Shown: one piece after another, positions 1-11,879 of the stretch
How the letters are laid out: every line of letters starts with the position of its first letter
Numbering within the stretch: the stretch's first letter is position 1
Assembly: GCA_022828595.1 (NCBI GenBank)
Contig: JAKGHH010000001.1
Location: forward strand, 141,193,017 to 141,257,016
Reading direction: 5' to 3'
DNA: 64,000 bases
Source of the DNA: Nelumbo lutea
Lineage: Eukaryota > Streptophyta > Magnoliopsida > Proteales > Nelumbonaceae
The notes under the pieces: model-generated
Database searches by the model: none
Seen by the model: the letters and a program-made list of their open reading frames with translations, nothing else
What the model was told of the DNA's origin: nothing
Position numbers and translations under genes: made by a program

Positions 1-371
1 ATAGCTTGAATCGAATCTTCTCCAAGAATCAAAGATTTAGATTTGAAATCAATAATGGTTTTGTTGGAAATGAGTGAGAAAAAATAAATAGATGTAGAAA
101 TGCACAAAATCATGAATCATTTCCAAATCTACTATGCCATTATTATAACAAAACCTAACCATGAGCTCAAAACTTTCTTCCCCTCTTGGAAAGTCATGGA
201 AAATGATTCATAGATTTAGAATATCATTTGCTTAATCTACCCGAGAATGATGAAATAATTTTTTGCAAGTACTTGGGTGAACGAAAGGGCACCTCCAATG
301 ATTTTCTACAATTTCGTGTCGCTGTGGCAACTTGATGAAGCAAGGAAAAGAGGGAGAGAGAATGAAGGGGA

Positions 372-403
<32 letters not shown>

Positions 404-904
404 GCCAGATGTGGAGGGGTCTGCTAATGGTGTTGTTGGTTTCAGAGATGGATAGGCGATCGACAGGATGATGCTTCCATCACACCCTGGTCAGTGTTTA
501 TTTTCTCAATAGTTCTTTCTATTAATTTTAAGTTTTTAACATTTTGATATTAAGTTTCACCGTCTTCTTTGTTCCATTTTAAATGATTACAAATTTTTGG
601 TTTTGCATTTTGTATACATTAGAAAAAAATGAATGTCACAACTTAGAGAACTTCCAAAATGGTAACACAATGGCAATTGGGAACTTTTAGATGTGGAGTC
701 AATTTGAAGATGGATACAGAATCGGAGATGATGATGAGAGGGATTTTCAAAGATTTTTTGATTTTCTAGAGGAAATCTAGATTTACTCTTTGACCCTAGG
801 TAATAGAGAGAAAAATATAGAGAGGTAAGAGAGAACAAACCGAAGGTTTGAGGAAGAAGGGGTTGTCGTTCAAAGGAAGGGGATGAGGGAGCGGTAATAT
901 TGGG
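1..904. other. no gene recognised; left window edge
   Basis: I see no convincing gene here. The short open frames on both strands have no recognisable motif, and the one at 277-471 is largely an artefact of the GA repeat. The only clear structure is the GA microsatellite at 374-403. Confidence 0.5.
374..403. repeat. GA microsatellite
   Basis: An uninterrupted run of GA dinucleotides of about 30 bases. Confidence 0.9.
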
Positions 905-1052
905 TTTTAAAAGAAGTTTAAACATCACGTGGTCTCACGTGTATGCGGGCTTTGACGGAATACTAACGGATGTTAACGGTAAGGGTAGAGTTAGTCAATT
1001 GTCAAAAATAGTAAGGGTAGCATCAGTCAATTTTCAAATAGTAAGGGTACAC
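905..1052. mobile_element. end fragment of a Mutator-like element
   Basis: This stretch shares the blocks 'taacgg', 'gtaagggta' and 'agttagtcaatt' in the same order as the right terminal repeat of the complete element at 2113-3903. It also has 'catcacgtg', which occurs inside that element's left end. It stops abruptly at about 1052, where Helitron coding sequence resumes, so it is probably a second, truncated or diverged copy of the same Mutator-like family. I could not place its other end. Confidence 0.45.
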
Positions 1053-2112
1053 TTAGAGAAAATGTTATTTTTCAACATTTGGAAAAAGTTGATTTGGCAA
1101 ATGGTATTGCAAGCGTTCAACTAGAGAAAATGTTCTTGAATTGAAAACTTAAATATCCTCCAACATGACTCAATTGATAATATGTAGCGACAATCACAAC
1201 CCTATGTTGTTTCCTTTTGCCTGTTATAATAGGTACACTATTATCCTCAATTACAATAGTTGCACGACCGGTGCCTTTTTGAACATGCTTATATAAATAC
1301 TTAATCACCTTTGTTTCTGCGCACCGTTCAACATTAATATGTGCATCATATCGTAATAATAGGTTAGGATTATATGGAATGACCCATCAATTATTAACCT
1401 TAACTCTATTTACCATAACATTTTTCCCATCATCTCTACATCGATAAACAACAAATCCATTATTATTTATTTTTGTTTCAGTACAAAATGGTTTTAGATA
1501 ACCCTTTGAACACTCCCCATCAATCATACATGGCTATTTTGATTGTATTTCCCACATGAACCATGTATCATACATTTAGTCATTGTTTCATATAAGAGTG
1601 GATTTATCTCTTTATTAGGCAATTCTACACATTATTTTATCAATATCATTGGTCAAAATGAATTTTGTCTTCTTTTTCTCATGTAAGAAGTATGTGAGAA
1701 TGAGGGAGACCTTGTTTTTGAAATTCAACTACATGAATATCTATAATTTAATTGAAAAAAGAATTATAATGAATAGATTACATGTGACTTCTCCAAAAAG
1801 TTTATCTTTCTTCAAATCTGAAAGTAATTGGTTTAATTTAATATGAAAGACTAGCAACTAAATCAGGCCTATCCTCTGCTCATTGCAATGGTATTCCTTT
1901 TAGTTCATCTTGGAACTATAGCCATTTTAGATTACATGTGAATGTAATGAATAGATTGGAGGGCCGTATCTATCAACAAATTGCCATTGCATCTTAATAC
2001 TATTGTATCATATACCGTGGCCCACCTGTAAACGATGATGGAAATATAAATACTTGGCTAATAGTTGAAGTGATTTGCTATTGTAATAGCATCTTCCAAA
2101 CCTTTATATAAA

Positions 2113-2225
2113 GGGCAATTTCCTTAAACTACCCCTACTACTTAGCTAACTGACTAACTCCACCCTTACTATTTAGCTATTGTCTTAAAGTACCCTTAAG
2201 TTTTTTGACAATTGTCTAAAACCTT
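2113..2225 (+). repeat. left terminal inverted repeat of MULE
   Basis: It pairs with 3785-3903. Shared blocks include ACAATTTCCTTAAACTACCCC, 'gactaact', 'acccttact' and 'attgtcttaaagtaccc'. Confidence 0.8.
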
Positions 2226-3784
2226 CATTGTTGTTAATTTTCCATCACACTTCATTCACATGTGACATCACGTGAGTGGTAATTATTTTAAATTCCTAAA
2301 ATACCCTTATTTTTCACCTTTTCCCTTTGAAAGTTGTGTTCGAGAAAGGACAACCACTGCCTCTGAAAGTTGCAGCAATGGTGGTGATTTAGTTTGAACA
2401 AAATAAAAAGTGAACCCTATTTCACCGATAAAATCGCATCGCCCCCAGAAGTTGTCTGACTCCACAAATCCTTGGTCAAGTGTTATTGAAGTTTGGTCTG
2501 GTGTTATCGAAGTCTACAAACTGGTAAATCCATAACTTGAAATCGTATGGCGTCTTTAACAATGGGAAGGAAGCTGGAGAAGATAGAGAGAGACGTCATT
2601 GCTCTGTGTTCTCGGATCTGACCCTGATCAAAAAAAGGAACTTGGAAGCCCCTTTCCATTATTGGCTTATTTTTTTTCTATTCTTCTCCTCTAAAAACAT
2701 AGAAATAAAAAAAATAATGTTGAGAGACAATGTTGCTCTAAACCTGAAATTGCTTGCAAGGTGGCTTGTGCTTAGCCCTCTTTATCAGGTTCAAGCCAAC
2801 AAGATAGCAACACCATCAGCTGCTGTTGTTGCTCCAAATCCATCCTTACCAGGAACAAGATGCAGATGAAGATGATGGAAAATTGATTAACTATAGTCCT
2901 AGTGAACGATTGAGAGTGTGTAAGTAAGAGGGAGCTTGTGAGTGTAACACTCAAACACCCCCCCCAGGAACTTAAACTTTGTTATTCGAAATTATTACCT
3001 TCAACATCTGTGATTAGTAATCAAAATGATGCATAGTAAGGGTTCACTTCGATTCAGAAACCATTAGAAGCCCTAGGATTCCAATAGAAGCCATAGGAAT
3101 TAGGACTTTAATGCAAATATGATTTGATCTAATTTCCTTCTAACAATGGGGCCCTTGAATCTTCCATCTTTGAAGTGAAATGCTCGATAGTGGAGGCTTC
3201 TGGATCTCATCTCCGCTGCTTTATTCGGTGTCATGTTCATTTTCTTCCTCCATGTCTATACTCCACTCAGTGATTCGCTAGCCTCCTCTAGACGTTAGGC
3301 TCTTTCCATGGTTGATCCTCGCCAGAGGTGGTGCATTCTTCAGGGAGAGATGGTGCATTCTTCTCCTTTTCCCTCCTCTCACTCTCACTCTCTCTTTCTC
3401 CTCCATTCCTCCCTCCCCCTTCCATTGCTGAAACAAGTAGAGAACCACCGACCCTAATACAAAACATCTACGTACTTACCCTACAAGTTCTTGATTCCTT
3501 TTTTCCCACATATTTTTCTTCTTTACCATGGTTACAATTTGTGATATGTAACCATAGGGGAAGGTCATAGGTCATCGAGGGATTTTGGGAGTTGTGACTA
3601 GGATATTGCTGAGAGAGATGCTATAGGTGTAAATCTCGACCGAAGAAATGGGTAGTAGGAAGATTCCGGTGGTGAAACACATAATTCGCCAGAAAAAGGG
3701 ATCATGCATCATCATCAATTTGGTTTTATTTTGAAATTTGAGGAATAGTGGAGGGAAATTTTGACATTTTGTTTCTTTCCGTTA

Positions 3785-3903
3785 GCATTTAACGGCGGTG
3801 TCAAATTTTAGAAACAGTATGGGTACTTTAAGACAATATGTAAACAGTAAGGGTACAGTTAGTCAATTTTGCAAACAATAGGGGTAGTTTAAGGAAATTG
3901 TCC
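3785..3903 (-). repeat. right terminal inverted repeat of MULE
   Basis: Inverted partner of 2113-2225. It ends 'ggaaattgtcc' next to the duplicated target TTATATAAT. Confidence 0.8.
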
Positions 3904-4935
3904 TTATATAATTTAGAACACAAATCCTTTTGATTCATCATCCCATACTTTAACCGGTCATGTTCAATTGTTGTATATGAATCGACCACATATTGTTGGA
4001 ACAATTTTCCTCCTTCTAAAACCATTGTTCCTTCTATTTCTCTACATGTAACTTTGATGCAGCAAATTCTTTCATTGAAACTCTTAATGAAGAGTTACTT
4101 GTCCCACATGCTAATGCTATATCAATGTGCCTCCCATCAATACCATGTGGAAATAACAAAGGATACCGGAGTGGCATATATGATGGATGAGTTTTATCAA
4201 TTCTTTGCAAAATACATTCATTTGTTCGGATATAATGTCTCAATTCACAACTTCGTCCACTCCATCACCAACTATCAGTGCAGTTATTTCATCCGTTGTT
4301 GTCCTTATATATTGTCTTCCTTGCCTTGATTCTATGATCTGTATATGTAAATTAGGAACATGTTCATGAAGAAGGACATTTCTTGCCCTTCAAAAAGTTT
4401 TTACATATGGATTTAGTAAATCTAGCATGCCTTGTAACATTCGAACAATCGATGGATCAATATGTGATGAAGAATTAGTTCTATTGATAACATGCATTAG
4501 ATTTTGAACTTCATGTTCCATATCATAAATATATAATTGTGCAAACTTGGGTCTCCTTCTAGGGGTATGAAGCAATGATCCTATATTGTGAAAGTTTTCT
4601 TAATTGATTCTAAAGTTATACAAACCTCTTCCATCTAATACACTACGATCAATTCTTTCACCCATCGATGTAAACGACAACATAGAATTATAGCTTCTTA
4701 TATTATATTTGAATTTTTTATCATCAAGAAGCGATTTCAAATATTTTGGTGTGGTGGGAAGAAATGGTAATTTCACTTTGTCATCATGACAACAAAGGGT
4801 AATTTTTTTATTAACCTTCGAAGACCTACTAATTCTTTCCTCAATCCACATAAGTGCAAAACAATGTTTACACTTAACAGATCTTTCTCCAAAATTGCAT
4901 CTTTCATTGGACTTTCTTACAACAACAACACCTTA

Positions 4936-5300
4936 ATGCCCCTCTATCAATATCAATGATCTCATCAAAAACTCTTTTACATGTCCAATTGTTCAAATTT
5001 CTCTCATTGATCTTATATTTGAGTAAGAAGACCTATCTACAAGCAATCTATTGTGAAGCATGATTGCTAACCTTATAGCTCAAATAAGTCTCCTTACAAT
5101 AAAAACATCATCTTTGCTTTCTTGGATAATCATATTAAACACAATGATCCTGTGATTTAATTTATATCTCATAAGTTCATTGCATGTCATTATTCTACCT
5201 TCCTAGAGAATTTACAGGGGAGGATTAACTAATAGTATTTTCAACATGTGGTGTGGTGAAGCCTAAATTATTCTTGAAATTATTTCAAAGACAGGGAAAT
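4936..5300. other. probable Helitron leader, no clear frame
   Basis: It lies upstream (minus strand) of the zinc-finger-like part of the Helitron gene. Short minus-strand open frames continue here, but I recognise no conserved motif. The Helitron 5' end probably lies here or further right. Confidence 0.3.
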
Positions 5301-6600
5301 ATTAACTAACATAGTTTCATATTAATAGTAAATGTTACAAAAATTACTATTTTTTAAATATTAATATTAATTATTACTTTTTTTAAAAGTAATTGTTACA
5401 AAATTAATAATGATTAATTAATTTTTAGTGGATACCAAAAAAATTAATATTTTATTAATAATATATGGAAATAGTGAATTATTAATTAATTAATTGCTAT
5501 TCATTATGTTATTTCTCAATATATTAATCATCAATACTAGTAATTCTTAAAATATGGTAATGTGTTTATATTTTTTGCTATTTATATTAACTTCTGATAA
5601 ATAATAATACTTTTTTAATATTAAGGGTAACTATTCATATTGACAATTTTCAGTTTATCAGTAATAACTAATATTATGCTTTTGTAATTAATTATTTTTT
5701 ATTACTATTAATTGCTAATATTAACATAATATGAATATTATGTTAGTATTTTCTTATTATTAATTATTAATATTTTTAGTAGTATTTGTTACAAAAATTA
5801 ATAATGATTAATTAATTTTTTAGTGAATATCAAAAAATTAATATTTTATTAATAATATGTGGTAATAATGAATTATTTATTAATTAATTAATGATCAGTA
5901 TTAATAATTACTAATATTAATCATTATTATGGTAATGTGTTGATAATTTTTTTTCTATTTATATTAATTTCAGGTAACTAATATTTTTTTAATGTGGGGT
6001 AACTATTTATATTGACAATTTTCTGTTTATCAATAATTATTAGTATTATGTTTTTGTAATTAATTAAGCTAGTATTAATATTATCTAAATATTATATTCA
6101 TATTTTAATAATATTAATTCTTAATTTCTTATTAATATTAATATTAATTATATTTTTTAATAGTAATTATTACAAAAATTAATAATGATTCGTTAATTTT
6201 TAGTGGATAAAAAGACTCAATATTTTATTAATAATATATGGAAATTTTCTGTTTATAAGCAATTGTTAATATTATGTTTTTTCAATTAATTAAATTTTTA
6301 TTGATATTTACTATTAATAATTTTATTAATATTCACCTAATATTAATATTGTGTTAATATTTTTTAAATTTTACATTAATATTATTTTAATAATTATTGC
6401 TAATATTTTGTGACATATTAATATTATGTGTTGATTTTTTTGGTATTTATGCTAATTTCTAGTAATTAATATTATTTTTTTGTAATATATGTTGACAATT
6501 TTCTGTTTATTAGTAACCTAATTTATTAATATTAACCTAATATTAATATTATGTTAATATATTGTAATTATTAAATTAATATTATGATAATAATAATTGT
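5300..6600. repeat. AT-rich degenerate tandem array, ~385-bp period
   Basis: Extremely AT-rich. A block 'acaaaattaataatgatta...attaatattttattaataatat' recurs at about 5399, 5791 and 6173, giving spacings near 390 and 380 bases. A second marker, 'gacaattttctgtttat' and variants, recurs at about 5642, 6015, 6240 and 6494. The units are diverged and partly truncated. No coding potential. Confidence 0.7.
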
Positions 6601-7629
6601 TATCGAAAACAAATCGATTATTTGAAAAACGGATCGTGTAGGGTTGCGATGACCACTTATCGAAAACGGGTCGACATCAACCCGCTATACATTATCGAAA
6701 ATGGGTTGACATCGACCCATTTCCTATCATCTTCCTCACCTGACTGTACAAAATGGGTTTCCAAACCATTTTTTGACCAATTCTTTTGTCTTTTTTGTGT
6801 AGTTTTTCTTCCTAAATACACATATACTCTTCCCACTATATAATGAACTAAAAAAGACTAAGAAAAAGTACTCGGATTCAAGAGTAAACGTTATTGTTCA
6901 TGGCTGAAAAAACTTTGTTTTCTCTGCCTGAAAAACTGTCTCTACTCCTGCTTTTACGAAAAAAAAAAGAAGCATGTTTACTATTAATTAGTAATAGCTA
7001 AAGAACAAAGGAGACGGGAAGACAACTTAACCTGTTTGGGCGATGAAATAGAGAGTTCCACCCATGTTTTGTTTTTGTCCGGAACAGTGTAGTTCCTCTT
7101 CCTCTTGGTCCAAAATGCACTCTCCTTCACGAAAGATATGTGAAATCAAGGGTGAATCCGAGTTCATGGTGTAATACCCAAAAAAAACACTAAGATTAGT
7201 AATGGGAGAGTCAGTGTTTGGAATTTCTTTTTAAGGAGGGACTTCTTAGCAAAAAGGAAAAATGTGTTTACAAAATAAAACATAATCTATTTAGCTAATG
7301 CAAGAACTCTTTCCTCCTTTTTTTTTCTTTTTAGAATTAAGAGAAGGTGAAGACAATCCATCATTGGAGAATCAAGTTGGGGATTTATCTCAATGATTTT
7401 TGGCATCAAACCGCTCTTTAGGTAAGTCTTTTTCTCCATTGGATTTTCGTTTTTAGTTTTCTTGTATATTAAACTTGAAATTAGAATGTTTGTTGGATGA
7501 TCATTTCCTAGACAATTTCCAACAATAAAATTAGTTCTAATAGAGACTTCTTGACATTAGGAATTGATGTCGCACAATCTAGCTCCTCTCGCATTTTTGA
7601 TGATTCAGACTATAATTCAAATTATACCT
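6600..7629. other. no gene recognised
   Basis: At 6600-6730 the short phrase 'atcgaaaacgggt(c/t)gacatc' recurs two or three times. Beyond that I see no gene, RNA or transposon end. Confidence 0.4.
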
Positions 7630-8279
7630 TGTCAGGCTGAGTTGTGCTAGGCCGAGCTGTTTTTGTTCTGCAAGTGGAAGAGTTAGAGTGCCCGAGTTGT
7701 CTTTACTAGGGGTGGGCACTCCAATGCTTAAGTTAGAGAGTGTTTTGAGAGTCTTTAGAGATTGAGAGAGCTTGAGAGTTTAAGAGCTTGTTAGTCGCAC
7801 ATACCTTCACAGGTAGAAATGAGTGCCTTATACAGAAGTCAATGGTCTGAGCCCTCTTACAATGGTTCTCATCTTCTCGCAGAGCCATTTCTACTTAGTT
7901 AGGTGAGTTATTACATCTGTTACGAGATCTGCGTGGGGGTTAAGATGTGCCCGAGTAACTCTGAGGCGTATAGTGCAGTAGGCCGATCTAATAGTCTCGG
8001 CATTAATGTTCTGGAGATCTCGGGCTGGTAACGTATCTTTGGGACAAGTCAACGGGCTCGCTTGGAAAGTTGCCATAAATTCCTACAGCCCAACTGATCT
8101 CTAAGGTAGGTTGCCATAAGTTGAGAAATCTGTCATCTCGGCACGACCGAGGTGGAGGTCGGCCTGGGTGAGGTGCTTTAGGCTAACTTGCCAACCTGGT
8201 TCGCTTACTCAGCATTGAGGTGTCGTTTTGCAGGCCACGTGTCACAATGTGATTCGGAGGACCAAATTATCCCTCATCA
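7630..8279 (-). mobile_element. probable solo LTR of a retrotransposon
   Basis: On the minus strand the segment begins TGATGAGGGATAATTTGGTC and ends GGCCTGACA, giving the TG...CA borders of an LTR. It contains a TATA-type box (TATAAGG) about 450 bases in, followed by a pyrimidine-rich leader. No primer-binding site or internal coding region follows. The 5-base flanks (TACCT, GGAAC) do not match, so either the borders are slightly off or the duplication has decayed. Confidence 0.55.
7827..7833 (-). promoter_or_regulatory. TATA box inside the solo LTR
   Basis: TATAAGG on the minus strand, in the position expected for the U3/R junction of the LTR. Confidence 0.45.
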
Positions 8280-10084
8280 GGAACCCAACGAATTCAATTT
8301 TGTGTCTTTTGGATTTGTAGATGGAAAGCTAGGTTGAATTTCGGATTGAAACACAAGGGACGTCAACCGAATTTAGGCTGCTGAAAATCAACATTCTAGT
8401 GATGTTTTTTATTAGATTTTGGTTCTAAATTGTAGTTCTTGATGATATCTTCGAAACGGTACCTAAATCTCCTCGTTTGAATTTTTGTACTAAAAGTTAT
8501 GAATTTTTAAAGTTAATATCCTAAATTTGCTCAAATCTGGGAATCCGAGACAATTCTAGAGACCAGCCGTTTTTAGGCTACCAGAAAAGGGTCGTCCAGT
8601 GATCTCTTTAGATGGGAGTAATGTTTAAATTGTAATGGGCTTTGAGACCTTCATGACAATATACCATACTACAAAACAACCTTTTGAACCAGAAGTTATG
8701 AGTCTTTAGATTTGGATCCTTGAACACAATAAATCTGAAATTCTAGGAGTCTCAAAACATAAGCTAGTAAACTACTAGAGATTTAGGTAGACTAATACAA
8801 TAAGTTTACAGTTTTTACACGACAAATTTATCAATATAAGTTTTGAAATTGGTGGTGACAATTATTGGTTGATTTATAGGCTTTTGGATATATCGTGACT
8901 CACTTGTATTGGTACTTTGGACTCAACATGTTGGGATCCAAGCATGTGAATATTATGAATTCAGAATCTAGATGAATGTATTTTTTTTTTGTTGACTATT
9001 GTGAATCACCAATATTAGACACATTGTTATTCCTTAAAAGAAATAATGATTTTTTCTTAGTTGTTATTCTTGGTTTAGCTATGTTGTTATTTTCATGATA
9101 AATTCCTTTGTGAGACTCATATTTGTAGATTGATGTATCTGTTATATTCTAATAATATAGGACTATGCTTTAGACCCTTCCATTGGGGATGAATACAATG
9201 GCATCTTGGACTAGTCCATTTTGAATTTGGGCCCTTGCCACAGGGCATATATGTGGTCCCTTATCACTAGGGTTAAAGTGGTTATAGTTTAATATATGAC
9301 TATGCATCGGACCCTATCATTGGGGATGAATACAGTGGAATCTTGGGACTAGTCCATTTTGAATTTAGGCCCTTACCACAGGGCATATATGTGGTCCCTT
9401 ATCACAGGGGTGAAGGTGATCGTAGTCTACTTTTGTAAAAATTGCTATGTGACTTTGAATTTAAATTTGAATATATCAACATCGGTCCACAACATATGTT
9501 TCATCCAGCTTGTTCTTATGATTTGGTGAACTATTAGAAAGTTTGATACTTTTTTTGAGTATGTGGATTTCTCTTCTCCAAGACAGATTAAGTGGTTTGA
9601 AAATTTATCTTGTGAATAATATGGGGATTTTATGAATTATTTATTATTATTATTTTCTTCCACATGCTTGATCCAACGTGGAAATGAAACGTTACTTACT
9701 AAGGGTTGTACTCATTATTCTCACTTTTCTTCCTTTTATGATGTTGAAGCAGAATAGCTAATGTTTGGGATTACTTGAAAAACAAAGATTGCTAGTAATT
9801 AGAACTTGTAGTAGACTTTATTAGCTAGATTTTAGATTTATTTTGTATTGTTTTTGTGTAGTCAAGAGTTTTCACTAAAACCTTAGACATTTAATGGAAC
9901 TCAAGTTGTTAGAGTTGGTGATTTTACATTTAGTTTATGATTTATTCTGATTTAAAGTTATTGTCAGAATTTTGGATTTCTTTGTGAGCAAGTAAAGCCT
10001 TACATGCTAATAAACATGTGGCATTTTCCCATGCCTAACCTTGATTGGGGCATGACACACGGGGTGCATGAGGCAAGCACAATA
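8280..10084. other. intergenic, with one tandem duplication
   Basis: No gene recognised. The clear internal structure is the tandem duplication at 9163-9425. Confidence 0.4.
9163..9425. repeat. tandem duplication, ~137-bp unit, two copies
   Basis: Two adjacent copies share 'cattggggatgaatacа' read as cattggggatgaatac, 'ggactagtccattttgaatt' and 'cacagggcatatatgtggtc'. The units start near 9163 and 9300 and remain closely similar. No open frame runs through both. Confidence 0.85.
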
Positions 10085-11879
10085 CCCTTTTTGAATCTAG
10101 CAATTCCATTAAAGTCAAGTTTGGTTCACACTCCGGTTAAGCGAGTCAATCCGGTTCAATTGTTTAGAAAAATATAAAATCATATGAAACAAGTCTTTTG
10201 CCTCTCATTCGTTCGAATTCCCCTTTCTTCCATTTTCATTTTCACCCGAGCCCTGGCCCAAGAGCAAGAGACCACACGGCAAATTCACCAAGCTCTGACG
10301 ACGTAGAGTCAACTAGCGGTAAGTATTTCTTCTTCTCCTTCCCCTTCCAACCCTGTTATTCCTCTTCCTTAATATCTTCCTCCTTCCTCTTCTTCTGGCA
10401 AGAGACTACCGGTGACGATTTCACTATTTCGCCGAGTTCCAACCTTCAACTTCATGATTCTCATTGTAGAGAATATCCTTTAAGATCTATGATTCATATG
10501 GCCTGGTTCCCTCCCACCTTCTGTGTATACAATTAAATTTAACCGTCATGGCTGTTGTATAGGTAGCCCCAAAAGATCGAGAAAGGTTTCCACACTTATC
10601 ATACTAGTTATTCATTTACATTGGTTACCAAGTTTTCTCGATATCATAGTTGGTCATTTTGTGAAAAATGAATATAAGTTAACTGTTCAACACACAAGAC
10701 AAACAATAAACAGAGCACACTTTACTACTATTCACATTACATAAATTCAGTTCAATAAAAATCAAACATCAATCCATTTTTTGTGGCTTTCAATAAAACA
10801 TCCATTTTTGTGGATCCGATCCCCATCCCAGATTCTAAAAGTGGTAATCAATTATAGATAACACAGAAGTAGACCATGGAACTTGAACCACAACTATGTG
10901 TTCCTCAAACGTAAATGGCACCTCTTCACTATTAATTAAACAAACTTCTTGTTTTGTTTTTTTTTATGCAAACAACCTCATCTCTCTGGTTCCCCTCACT
11001 CCAATTCGAATTGAACTTGTCTCGTCATCCTACTCCAGTGATTGAATGGCACCATTGGTATTAAGCATGTCGACTAATCCAATAGGAGCAAATTGGATTT
11101 TTCTCGGTAATAACTTCATTAGATAAACTGTAAGAAGCTCGAAATTAAAAGGCTCCAATGAAATCTCCATATGTTCCCATCACTTCAAGGGCATCAACTT
11201 CTTTGCATGGAACATATAAACAACAAACACTTGTACCCCTTTAATGGAAATCAACTTCTTTCCATTTTCCATTCAATATTGTTTGGGTTCGTCGTAGCCA
11301 ACACAGCATGCGAAAACTCGGAGGCACAATTGTTTCTTCGAGCTTGACGGCACCAACCTTCCGCTAGCTGACATGCCATCAAAATTGGAAGGCAACCGTT
11401 GTCGGAGCCTGGTTAAACAATGAAATCACTGCCGGTGGTCTCCTGGCAAAAGAAAAGGAAGAAGATATTAACATAGTTGAAAGAAAAAGGAGAAGAAATT
11501 GTGTTTACCGCCAGTTGACTAAATGTCGTTGGGGTTCGGTTAAACAGTGAAATCGCAATCGATGGTCTGTTGCTAGAAGAAGAGAAAAGAAGATATTAAC
11601 AAAGAGGAATAACAGGGTTGGAAGGAGAATGGGAAGAAGGGATTCAGCTTATTATCGCCAGTTGGCTCCATGACGTCAGAGCTTGGTGAAATTGTTGTCA
11701 GTGGTCTCTTGCTCTTGGGCTAGGGCTTAGGTGAAAATGAAAATGGGGGAAGGGGAATTCAAACGAATGAGAGGAAAAAAAGGCTTTTTATCTCTTCCCA
11801 ACATTGAACCGGACTGACTCACTTAACGGGAGCGTGAATCGAACTTAACATTAACGGAACTGTTAGATTTGAAAAGGGC
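10085..11879. mobile_element. long terminal-inverted-repeat element (foldback/MULE-like)
   Basis: The left arm (about 10085-10330) and right arm (about 11640-11879) are inverted copies. Shared blocks are CCCTTTT..AATCTA, 'gttaag(c/t)gagtca', 'tccggttcaat', 'cctctcattcgtt(c/t)gaattcc', 'ccattttcattttcacc', 'cccaagagcaagagaccac' and 'caccaagctctgacg'. The right arm carries an extra partial copy of its inner portion (about 11400-11520 beside 11530-11660). The long arms suggest a Mutator-like or foldback transposon. I found no clean target duplication and no transposase, so the family is uncertain. Confidence 0.7.

Larger units (their letters stand above)
2113..3903. mobile_element. Mutator-like (MULE) element, non-autonomous, nested in Helitron
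   Basis: The two ends are inverted copies over roughly 110 bases. The left starts GGGCAATTTCCTTAAACTAC; the right, read inward on the other strand, starts GGACAATTTCCTTAAACTAC. Flanking copies TTATATAAA (2104-2112) and TTATATAAT (3904-3912) are a 9-bp target duplication with one mismatch. Long terminal inverted repeats plus a 9-bp duplication are the Mutator hallmark. The interior (about 2340-3700) holds no transposase that I can recognise, only short open frames. It may be captured host sequence (Pack-MULE style), but I cannot identify a donor. Confidence 0.85.
1040..4935 (-). pseudogene. degenerate Helitron Rep/helicase-like gene, split by a MULE
   Basis: Read on the minus strand from about 4935 down to 1040, the frames match the N-terminal and Rep part of plant Helitron proteins in order. 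First is CKHCFALMWIEE (zinc-finger-like, near 4870-4830). Next come FTSMGERIDRS, RRRPKFAQLYIYD and HPSYMPLRYPLLFPHGIDG (near 4180), then GGKLFQQYVVDSYTTIEHDRL (near 4000). Beyond the insert come FPSSFTGGPRYM (near 2040), FITFTCN and EDRPDLVASL. Last are YDAHINVE, IKYLYKHVQKG (near 1290) and ERLQYHLPN (near 1110). Several in-frame stops and frameshifts show it is dead. The helicase half is missing: a Mutator-like fragment replaces it at about 1050. I could not find the Helitron termini (5' TC, 3' CTRR with hairpin). Confidence 0.85.
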
